From a virus: a stretch of 64,000 nt of DNA. Each line of letters starts with the position of its first letter. The stretch's first letter is position 1. The notes under the pieces are model-generated. The model was not told where the DNA came from. It saw only the letters and a program-made list of their open reading frames with translations, and searched no databases. The stretch covers positions 1 through 64,000 of the IMG/VR virus record IMGVR_UViG_3300030419_008098; one strand, given 5' to 3'. The position numbers were made by a program, and so were the translations under genes. Of the stretch, positions 57,253 through 64,000 are shown one piece after another.

Positions 57253-57938
57253 TGTAATATATTGGCATAGGGAATATTATTCTCTAAATGAAAGAGGTCA
57301 GAGGGTTTTACCTTAAATTGGTTCATTAGAGCGGTGGGAACAACGTATAGTTTTCCTACGCCTATACAATGAGGCCTAAGAGAAGGATGATAATTTTCGG
57401 CTGTATTTGAATAATAATAAACATAATCCCCCAGATTTTTCAGTGCATCCTTTACAAAACTTAGGTCACACGCTTGATCTTTGTATTTATCATATTGAAG
57501 GGGGCGGTGGGGGACATAAAAATCGTCAATTACAATAATCGCTTTATTTTTATAAACTTTTCCAATTTCCTGGAGTTCGGCATTAAGGGGCCAGTCATTT
57601 TCCCAATGGGCATCTAAAAAACATAAAATAAAATCGTGTTGTTCTTGGAGTAGGGGTAGTTGTTTGGATAAAAATTCTACCGAGTGGGATTTGGTAATTG
57701 AAATGTTAGCGGCACCAGCTTCTTTGAATTTCGCGGAGGAATAAGAAAACCATTCATCGGTGATTTCTACGGTGTGTACATTGGACGCGAAGGCAGAAAG
57801 CCATAAAGAAGTGTTTCCTGTATAAGTCCCGGTTTCAATACAACAAGATACTTTAAATTTCTCTAATAAAAGTTTTACTTGTTTTTCTACCTGAAGGTCA
57901 CAATTAAATGCTCCTCCCTGATCATTTGCGTGAAACAT
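57249..57938 (-). CDS. Class I SAM methyltransferase-like protein
   Basis: 229 aa. CCIETGTYTGNTSLWLSAFASNVHTVEI holds a SAM-binding glycine motif (ETGTYTG) and post-I acidic residue; FILCFLDAHWENDWPL and AIIVIDDFYVPH resemble the later core strands of class I methyltransferases or cephalosporin-hydroxylase-like proteins. Confidence 0.65.
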   Translation of the reverse strand: MFHANDQGGAFNCDLQVEKQVKLLLEKFKVSCCIETGTYTGNTSLWLSAFASNVHTVEITDEWFSYSSAKFKEAGAANISITKSHSVEFLSKQLPLLQEQHDFILCFLDAHWENDWPLNAELQEIGKVYKNKAIIVIDDFYVPHRPLQYDKYKDQACDLSFVKDALKNLGDYVYYYSNTAENYHPSLRPHCIGVGKLYVVPTALMNQFKVKPSDLFHLENNIPYANILQ

Positions 57939-57943
57939 GGAGT

Positions 57944-58717
57944 TTAGGAATTAGGGATTAAGCAAGTAGGTGGCGGAAGTAATTTATGTTTAGTATTAAG
58001 ATGGCGAGCCGTATAAAGATCTAGGACTTCTTTTTGGCGTAGAGAGAGATTGGAGTAGTCTCCCTTGTGGATATCATAATAATTCAATGCCCACTCTAGT
58101 TCATCGTAAGAAGCGCCTATTTGGTCTTCGTCGGTCCTATTATCATCCCATAGGCCATCAGTGGGGGGAGCAGCAAGAATATCTTCCAAAATATCCAATT
58201 CTTTTGCCAGCGAGTAAACTTGGTTTTTGGTTAAATCCGCAATAGGACTTAAGTCCACCCCCCCATCCCCATACTTGGTAAAAAAACCAATTCCATAATC
58301 TTCAACTTTATTTCCCGTACCTAAAACTAAATAGTTGTGGGTGTTGGCTATACTATAAATAGCGGTCATCCTTAAGCGCGAGGCGGTATTAGCTAAAGCT
58401 AATTTATTTACACAAGAAGGGAAGGCCTCCACTAACGAATTAAAAGAGTCTGTCAGATCAATCGTGTAAGGTTTAATGTTGTTGAATTTCTCTTCGAGCC
58501 AATCAATATGATCCAGGGATCGGCTGTGCTGCGAAGCCTCTTGATTGATGGGTAAACTTAAGGGGATAACAGGTAGGTTGGTAAGAGCGCCTAAGGTGGA
58601 AGTTAGGGCAGAATCCACGCCTCCAGAAACCCCCACTACAAAGCCCTTGGAGCCGCTTTTATTAGCGTAATTAATTAGCCAGTCCGTAATATGTTTGGTG
58701 ATTTCAGAATGATTCAT
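57944..58717 (-). CDS. nadE: NH3-dependent NAD+ synthetase
   Basis: 257 aa, the short ammonia-dependent form. ATP pyrophosphatase P-loop GVSGGVDSA, then NTASRLRMTAIYSIANTHNYLVLGTGNKVEDYGIGFFTKYGDGGVDLSPIADL in outline and APPTDGLWDDNRTDEDQIGASYDELE match NadE closely. It makes NAD+ from deamido-NAD+. It sits in the glycan cluster next to an NAD-dependent dehydrogenase; it may also offset NAD+ depletion by host defence (inference). Confidence 0.92.
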   Translation of the reverse strand: MNHSEITKHITDWLINYANKSGSKGFVVGVSGGVDSALTSTLGALTNLPVIPLSLPINQEASQHSRSLDHIDWLEEKFNNIKPYTIDLTDSFNSLVEAFPSCVNKLALANTASRLRMTAIYSIANTHNYLVLGTGNKVEDYGIGFFTKYGDGGVDLSPIADLTKNQVYSLAKELDILEDILAAPPTDGLWDDNRTDEDQIGASYDELEWALNYYDIHKGDYSNLSLRQKEVLDLYTARHLNTKHKLLPPPTCLIPNS

Positions 58718-58721
58718 GAAT

Positions 58722-59831
58722 TTAATCCGTTTGTTTGTAAATAAAAAGATCTCCGAATTGTGCCTTAAGTACTTTAAGGACTGGAGCTCTTTCGTTAATA
58801 TGAACTATATAGCCGGCAAGCGCAAGAGCTTCCGCGAATTTAAGTTGTTGGGATTCCGTGAGAATCGTTGACTCCGGTTTATAAGTTATGGGGCCTAGCT
58901 CAATAGGTTTAGTTTTATCGGGAAACTTTTTGATATAATCATCGAATTGATAAGTGAGATGAAGATCGTTCATTTCATCGGCGGCCTTACAAAGAGGAGC
59001 CTCTCTTCCACGGGATAACGCATAACGCCTTAAAGCTTTATTGTCTCGGGGAAAACACGGTCCTCCGTAGCCATAACCAAACCCCAAATATTTTGAAGAA
59101 ATACGGGAATCTTTGCCTATTGCCCCCAAAACCTTATCGGGGCTTGCTCCGCTGGCTACACAAATATCCCCAATCATATTTGCATAAGAAATTTTTGTTG
59201 TAAGAAAGCAGTTGAGAGATAGTTTACAAATCTCCGCCTCAAGACAGCTGACGCGACAAAAAGTTGGGGTGTTGTTGGTCATTTTTTTGTAATGAGCCTC
59301 TATTTCATCCCCCCCCTCTACCGTTGATTCTCCAATTAACACCATGTCAGGAGAAAGTTGATCGCGTAAAATTGTGCCTTGGGCAATGAATTCAGGGTTA
59401 TAAAAAACATTGTAATTATAAGCACTTAAAAGAGACTGAATTTTGTCACAGTACCCCGGGAAGGTAGTTGAGCAAATGATTAAATTACGCGAGGAATCCT
59501 GTTTGCCTAAAGAGATTAATTCTGTAATTAAGTTATCAATGCGACTGTGGTCATATTCTCCATTCGGTAAAGAAGGGGTATCTATGACCACATACAAAAA
59601 CCTACTAAAAGAGACGGCCTCTTCTAGGTTTGTGGTGGCTATAAAATTATTGCTTTCCTTAAGGTATTTATTAACCCCAGGTTCATCCGAAGAAAAACTC
59701 TTTGAGTTTATAGCCTCCACGTAAGCGGTATTAATATCTACCCCTCTCACACAATACCCAGCCTTCTCTAGGGTGAGAGAAAAGCATAACCCTAATTTTC
59801 CTATTCCTATGACGCTGATGTTTTGTTTCAT
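58722..59831 (-). CDS. UDP-glucose/GDP-mannose dehydrogenase family protein
   Basis: 369 aa from MKQNISVIGIGKLG, whose ATG overlaps the upstream stop as ATGA; eight more codons upstream lie in the previous gene. NAD-binding VIGIGKLGLCFSLTLEKAGY, the middle EICKLSLNCFLTTKISYAN helix and the catalytic Cys motif GFGYGGPCFPRDNKAL are present. It oxidises an NDP-hexose to the uronic acid, most likely UDP-glucose to UDP-glucuronate; slightly short C-terminal domain. Confidence 0.88.
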   Translation of the reverse strand: MKQNISVIGIGKLGLCFSLTLEKAGYCVRGVDINTAYVEAINSKSFSSDEPGVNKYLKESNNFIATTNLEEAVSFSRFLYVVIDTPSLPNGEYDHSRIDNLITELISLGKQDSSRNLIICSTTFPGYCDKIQSLLSAYNYNVFYNPEFIAQGTILRDQLSPDMVLIGESTVEGGDEIEAHYKKMTNNTPTFCRVSCLEAEICKLSLNCFLTTKISYANMIGDICVASGASPDKVLGAIGKDSRISSKYLGFGYGYGGPCFPRDNKALRRYALSRGREAPLCKAADEMNDLHLTYQFDDYIKKFPDKTKPIELGPITYKPESTILTESQQLKFAEALALAGYIVHINERAPVLKVLKAQFGDLFIYKQTD

Positions 59832-60619
59832 GATAGAGTTTTCCGGGACAAGCATATTTGTTGATCGGCATTATAGGAAGTAATAAAGTCTGCATCAACG
59901 ATAGAGCAAAATCCTTTGGGCGCGGGCTTCCAGGTATCCGCTTTAAAAAATAGTTGGTCGTTATAAAGTTCATCGCTGTCGGGGCGAACATGGCGACTAA
60001 TGGGGTCAGAGTGAATTGCTTGAACCGTAGCGGTGGCATCAATTAGCGGGATTCGACCAACTTTCGAAAGACCAATAAACCATTGGTCCCAGCGGAATTT
60101 AGGGACAATAAAAGGTGGAATGGTAACCCCACGTAAGAAATCGGTTTTAAAGAGAAAATAATCTATGCCACAGGGATCATGAATGGCCCCGTTCTCGGAG
60201 ACGACCTTTTGTATGTCTTTTTGGGTCCAGGAGTCCGAAATTAAATGAGGAGAAAACCAGTCATAACGTTGACCCACCATAAAAAAATCCTTTACATTTT
60301 CTTGCAAAAAAGATGCAGACGCCAGAAAGTCAGGAAAAATCATTATGTCCGCATTAATATAACACATGTAGTCGGTAGAGACCACAGAAAGCATTGAGTC
60401 GAGAAGTGAATCTAAAAAAGGAAGGCCGCTTTCACTTAGAGACCCTTCGGGGTGGAGGGTTATATTGTAAGATGAAAGGAGCTCTTTAAACTCATCATTA
60501 TCGGGACCCCATAAATGGACATCTACCCCTAAGCGGGCCCATGTTTTAAAGGCGTTAATTACGAGATAGTCGTCTGGAGAAACTACCCCTGAGGTGCAGC
60601 AAAAAGTTAGATTATTCAT
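59828..60619 (-). CDS. GT-A-like glycosyltransferase
   Basis: 263 aa. VVSTDYMCYINADIMIFPDFL contains a D-x-D-like N-A-D motif after predicted Rossmann strands (VHLWGPDND); DPCGIDYFLFKTDFLRGVTIP and FRWDQWFIGLSK resemble the acceptor side of GT-A enzymes. Overlaps both neighbours. Confidence 0.65.
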   Translation of the reverse strand: MNNLTFCCTSGVVSPDDYLVINAFKTWARLGVDVHLWGPDNDEFKELLSSYNITLHPEGSLSESGLPFLDSLLDSMLSVVSTDYMCYINADIMIFPDFLASASFLQENVKDFFMVGQRYDWFSPHLISDSWTQKDIQKVVSENGAIHDPCGIDYFLFKTDFLRGVTIPPFIVPKFRWDQWFIGLSKVGRIPLIDATATVQAIHSDPISRHVRPDSDELYNDQLFFKADTWKPAPKGFCSIVDADFITSYNADQQICLSRKTLS

Positions 60620-61448
60620 CGCGAATACAAATATTGTTAAGCGAGTGGGACCTCATTAGCTCGCGCTGCTCGGTTGTATTGCTCCAATCGCTGAAATTGA
60701 TATAATTATAATGCTCTACCGGAATAACTTCACAATCGTATTTAAAATGAGATATAAAAGATTGAGGCGTATTTTCATATACAGGGAAATAGATTTTTTT
60801 TAACCCCGGAGCCATTTGAGAAAAAACCCTACTAAAGCTTCCGGCCCCACCACAAATAAAAATGCTAGCATTAAGTATAGTATTTATGTCTGTCCATAAG
60901 TCTTCGGTCTGAAGCGTGCAGTCCCACTTGGAAGATAAAAGATTTTCAATGACGGGGTTGGATTTATCTTCTGATACTAAAAGGATTTTTTTGGGATTTT
61001 CTTTTTCGAAAATCTTTAAAAAATAAGAAGCAGGAGATTGGAGAATGTGTCCGGGAGAAGAGGAAAAAATATCACCACCTCTAAGGTGAACCACGATATC
61101 ATGAGTGTTGCTGGTTTTTTTATAATGAAAAAACGAGAAACAATATTTTTTAAGGACCTCCAAACGCTGGGACTCCACTTCACTTTGTGAAATGTCGAAG
61201 TGCTCCCAAATATTCCAAAAATCAGAGGAATATAAACTTTGGTTAACCAAACTATTCTCCGAATCTCCTCGGAAATCAAAATGGGTTGGGGATAAAATGG
61301 GATGATCTAGAACTCGCAAGGGAGATTTTATTTTTTTTGCTAAAACTATAGCATTAGATAATTGTAAAACATTATTACCCAAACGCCCAAACCAGGAGTC
61401 TAGGAAAAGTGGTTGACCTGTATCAGGGAGAGGAGGTGATTTGATCAT
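60612..61448 (-). CDS. Fucosyltransferase-like protein (GT11-like)
   Basis: 278 aa from MIKSPPLPDT (a start eight codons upstream overlaps the epimerase gene further). DIVVHLRGGDIFSS matches the VHxRxGD motif of alpha-1,2-fucosyltransferases and SRVFSQMAPGL the later nucleotide region; WFGRLGNNVLQLSNAIVLAKK matches the usual G-R-x-G-N-x-x-x-Q start. GDP-fucose could come from Gmd. Confidence 0.7.
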   Translation of the reverse strand: MIKSPPLPDTGQPLFLDSWFGRLGNNVLQLSNAIVLAKKIKSPLRVLDHPILSPTHFDFRGDSENSLVNQSLYSSDFWNIWEHFDISQSEVESQRLEVLKKYCFSFFHYKKTSNTHDIVVHLRGGDIFSSSPGHILQSPASYFLKIFEKENPKKILLVSEDKSNPVIENLLSSKWDCTLQTEDLWTDINTILNASIFICGGAGSFSRVFSQMAPGLKKIYFPVYENTPQSFISHFKYDCEVIPVEHYNYINFSDWSNTTEQRELMRSHSLNNICIRDE

Positions 61449-62397
61449 ATATCCATTTATAGGTTTTTTCAAGACCTGTTTCCAAGAAAACAGAAGGAGC
61501 CCACCCTAGAACCTCCTTGATCATCGTGTTGTCGCTATTTCTGCCCCTTACTCCTTGAGGAGCATTAAGGTTATAATTTCGCTTTAATTTAACGCCGGCA
61601 AATTTTTCCGCTAAATCTACCAGTTCATTTATAGAAACCATTTCGTCGCTCCCTAAATTAATGGGACGACTATCGCCTTGCTCCCAAAGTAAATTCATTC
61701 CTAAAATGCAGTCATCTATATACATAAAAGAGCGCGTTTGTTCACCGTCTCCCCAAATTTCAATTTCATGATTACCACTTAACTTTGCTTCTATAACCTT
61801 TCTGCAAATTGCGGCGGGAGCCTTTTCTCTTCCTCCTCTCCACGTTCCCAGCGGTCCATATACATTGTGATAACGGCAGACGCGGGATTCGATTCCAAAA
61901 TCTTTTCCAAAATAATGAGTAATTATCTCGCTAAAGAGCTTCTCCCACCCATAACCGTCTTCAGGATTGGCTGGATAGGCGTCTGATTCTTTTAGGCCTT
62001 GTGATTGCGCATCTTTAACGGAAGATTGTATTTCCGCAGGATAAATACACGCGGAGGAACTATATAAAATTTCTGAAACACTATTATCTCGCGCCGCCAT
62101 AAGGGCGTGAACTTGAGTTAATACGCTTTCCATGCAGAGGGCATGGTTATTTTGAATAAAGCCCATTCCTCCCATATTGCACGCTAAATTGTAAATGCGA
62201 TCAATTCCTTCGGAAAGCCTATAGGCGTTTTCCTTTAGTCCCATATCCGCCTCTACATTTGTAGCTTCTGGTGAAAGTTGGTACCAGGCGTTTACTGGTT
62301 TGATATCGCTTGCTACCACCTCGTGACCTTTACTGAGAAGGTCCTTAACTAAATACCCCCCAATAAATCCACCTGCGCCAGCTACTAATGTTTTCAT
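61423..62397 (-). CDS. GDP-mannose 3,5-epimerase-like SDR enzyme
   Basis: 324 aa. NAD-binding GAGGFIGGYL; then CNMGGMGFIQNNHALCMESVLT, SSSACIYPAE, LKESDAYPANPEDGYGWEK (catalytic YxxxK), CRYHNVYGPLGTWRGGREKAPAAICRK and WGDGEQTRSFMYIDDC. These match plant and bacterial GDP-mannose 3,5-epimerase segment by segment. The enzyme makes GDP-L-galactose (and GDP-L-gulose) from GDP-mannose. Confidence 0.85.
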   Translation of the reverse strand: MKTLVAGAGGFIGGYLVKDLLSKGHEVVASDIKPVNAWYQLSPEATNVEADMGLKENAYRLSEGIDRIYNLACNMGGMGFIQNNHALCMESVLTQVHALMAARDNSVSEILYSSSACIYPAEIQSSVKDAQSQGLKESDAYPANPEDGYGWEKLFSEIITHYFGKDFGIESRVCRYHNVYGPLGTWRGGREKAPAAICRKVIEAKLSGNHEIEIWGDGEQTRSFMYIDDCILGMNLLWEQGDSRPINLGSDEMVSINELVDLAEKFAGVKLKRNYNLNAPQGVRGRNSDNTMIKEVLGWAPSVFLETGLEKTYKWIYDQITSSP

Positions 62398-62515
62398 ATC
62401 TTATATATTATTTAATGCTTTAGAAATTTCTAATTAAAATTACCGACACATCTTTGATTAGTGCATAGTAAGACTCTAGGGATAAAATTACCATTTTATT
62501 TGAGATGAAGAGGGG

Positions 62516-63151
62516 TTAAGTTATTCTTTGGAGAGCTGATTCATGTATTAAGGTATATTCCTTGTTATTGGAAGTGTATTGTGTCGTATAACCGTCGGCC
62601 CACAGGGACGCTAAAGCAGCTCGTGTGTCTTGAGGAGAAAAATCCGTGCAAAAATGATGGAACTCTATACAAACTTGAGGGATGCCGCTGTTTCCAATTT
62701 CTTCTATCATTTCGTACTCCGCTCCTTCTATATCTAATTTTAGAACCGCAATAGAAGAATTCTGGCTTATTATAGAAGTTAAGTTGAAAGCTGGTGCTAG
62801 GTGGTAATCATCACTACAATTCTTATTAGACTCAATAATAGACTCCGAAACATAATCAGGGTTCTTTTGCTTGAAAATTTTAACAGTAGACTCTCCCCCT
62901 CCCACAAGAGCCCCTTTAAGAAGGGTAAAATTGGGGGGATTCAAAGTTTCAATATACTGGTGGGATTTGGGGGTGGGGTCAATACCTAAAATTTTACATT
63001 TCTTTAAGGTAATTAAAGCCTCATCAAAGCTAATGTCTTCCCCTACACCCGCTGAAATAATAAGAGACTCCGACGGAACTAAATCCAAGCAGATGGCCCA
63101 GCCGCCATAGTCAGTGCCTAAGTAATTTAGTTGGATTTGTTTAGCGGTCAT
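62516..63151 (-). CDS. FkbM-family methyltransferase
   Basis: 211 aa. SLIISAGVGEDISFDEALI corresponds to motif I, ILGIDPTPKSH to the acidic loop, and IAVLKLDIEGAEYEMIEEIG is the diagnostic FkbM KxDIEGxE motif; IPQVCIEFHHF follows. Likely sugar O-methyltransferase. Confidence 0.85.
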   Translation of the reverse strand: MTAKQIQLNYLGTDYGGWAICLDLVPSESLIISAGVGEDISFDEALITLKKCKILGIDPTPKSHQYIETLNPPNFTLLKGALVGGGESTVKIFKQKNPDYVSESIIESNKNCSDDYHLAPAFNLTSIISQNSSIAVLKLDIEGAEYEMIEEIGNSGIPQVCIEFHHFCTDFSPQDTRAALASLWADGYTTQYTSNNKEYTLIHESALQRIT

Positions 63152-64000
63152 TAGAAAAAAGATAAGTTAAGATATTATTCCATAAGGAAGGGGGAACATT
63201 ACTCATGTTTAAGGAATTCGCTTTAATTAAATTTGGGTGATCTAGGTGTTTAAGATAAATTGCACCTTCGCGGAAATAAAGTTTCTTTACCCCATTCTCC
63301 ATCTCGTACCCTTTATCTGGCGCAGCTCCTACCATAAGGTTTTTGCCGGTTTGAACCAGGCATTGGTCAAAAGTTTCCTCAGCTATAATATCCTGTAGTA
63401 GCGTGGAGTTAAAATTAGTAGGCGGGTATATCCTTAGGGACCCATTGGTAGTGCATCCTGGTTTTTTGTATTCCCCATAAGCGCGCATCTCTGTAAATGA
63501 ATAGTCCGGATGGGTGGTGCAGAACTCTTTTTTTTGAGTGTTTAAGTATTTTTCATTCTGAAAAAGATTATTAATGGTCTCTAGGTAGTTTTTTACAACG
63601 TTTAAGTTGTTTATAAACCCATTCATGCAAGCGCCATTACATTGCTCCGTGCAATCATAGGAGGTGAATTTAGATTGTTGCGAACTTAGGTCCGTGAGAA
63701 TTAAAGTGTCTGAGTCAAAGGTCCAGAAACTCGTGTGTTGAGTGGTTTGGATAAAATTATACATGTAGAACCACCGTTTGAAGACGAACTTTATCCATTC
63801 AGCTGATTGGCCGCAACGCGGCCCTTTTATGAGTTGAAATACCCTATCAAAAAGTTTTGTAGCTTCACTGTTGTCATACTCCTTGAATGGGAAGAAAGAA
63901 ACTTTCGCCTCCTCTGCATAAGGCTCGGTCCCCTCGTCTCCTAAGAGGTATATATCCAAGTCTGGATTAAAGCGCCGTGCTACTCCTAAGGTCGCCCTAA
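63141..64000 (-). CDS. Glycosyltransferase-like protein, partial (5' end outside the window)
   Basis: The frame stays open to the right edge: before LDIYLLGDEGTEPY the codons read RATLGVARRFNP, so the TTG at 63957-63959 is not the start. About 286 residues visible. A D-x-D motif in FWTFDSDTLILTD and the nearby YNFIQTT suggest a GT-A glycosyltransferase. It overlaps the FkbM gene by 11 bp. Confidence 0.65.
   Translation of the reverse strand, partial: RATLGVARRFNPDLDIYLLGDEGTEPYAEEAKVSFFPFKEYDNSEATKLFDRVFQLIKGPRCGQSAEWIKFVFKRWFYMYNFIQTTQHTSFWTFDSDTLILTDLSSQQSKFTSYDCTEQCNGACMNGFINNLNVVKNYLETINNLFQNEKYLNTQKKEFCTTHPDYSFTEMRAYGEYKKPGCTTNGSLRIYPPTNFNSTLLQDIIAEETFDQCLVQTGKNLMVGAAPDKGYEMENGVKKLYFREGAIYLKHLDHPNLIKANSLNMSNVPPSLWNNILTYLFSNDR

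Overview
The window reads as part of the genome of a large, tailed, lytic-looking bacteriophage of a Gram-negative host. Reasons: about 100 tightly packed genes, nearly all on the minus strand with 1-50 bp overlaps; many small orphan proteins; a viral replication set (DnaE-type polymerase, DnaQ-like exonuclease, DnaB-like helicase, TOPRIM primase, RecA/UvsX-like recombinase, RuvB-like ATPase); nucleotide genes (NrdA, NrdB, thioredoxin, dCMP deaminase, GMP reductase); and virion-like and lysis-like membrane proteins. Several predicted lipoproteins and an outer-membrane beta-barrel protein point to a host with an outer membrane. The genetic code is standard. I saw no terminase, major capsid or integrase, so this is only part of the genome.

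Layout. 1-5.6 kb: small unknown genes plus a cytidylyltransferase, a sugar-phosphate cupin, a VanZ-like protein and a RuvB-like AAA+ ATPase. 5.7-8.26 kb: the most unusual locus, a TnpB/Cas12-like RuvC nuclease gene (458 aa) flanked by four copies of a structured RNA scaffold and by arrays of unique segments. Some segments are separated by 36-nt CRISPR-like repeats with palindromic ends, others by only a 7-nt GNGAAAY separator. 8.3-15.4 kb: two sigma-factor-like proteins, an HTH regulator and small genes. 15.4-24.4 kb: holin-like proteins, a beta-barrel protein, nucleases, dCMP deaminase, thioredoxin, GMP reductase and a deoxyribosyltransferase-like protein. 24.4-32.7 kb: ClpC-type ATPase and the DNA polymerase genes, with the polymerase PHP domain in a separate gene and two tandem virion-like genes on the plus strand in between. 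32.7-36.5 kb: vWA/glycine-rich membrane protein, DUF5872-like protein, Hsp20. 36.5-42.8 kb: Nudix, RecB-like nuclease, primase, helicase, PD-(D/E)XK nuclease, recombinase. 42.85-43.21 kb: a one-piece tmRNA gene with its own promoter. 43-50 kb: membrane and structural proteins and ribonucleotide reductase. 50-64 kb: a sugar-nucleotide, glycosyltransferase and methyltransferase cluster (Gmd, GDP-mannose 3,5-epimerase-like, UDP-glucose dehydrogenase-like, NadE, FkbM-type and other transferases).

Expression. At least 14 minus-strand starts are preceded by a sigma70-type promoter (TTGAC-like box, 17-nt spacer, TATNAT-like box, often with an extended TGN). The -10 box lies only 5-14 bp from the start codon, implying leaderless or nearly leaderless mRNAs. 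A second group has a GTGTATAWT-type box about 5 bp before ATG or GTG. These promoters settle several start codons. One of them would start transcription exactly at the first RNA scaffold of the nuclease locus, so that scaffold, its guide-like array, the effector, and the downstream scaffolds and CRISPR-like array could form one transcription unit.
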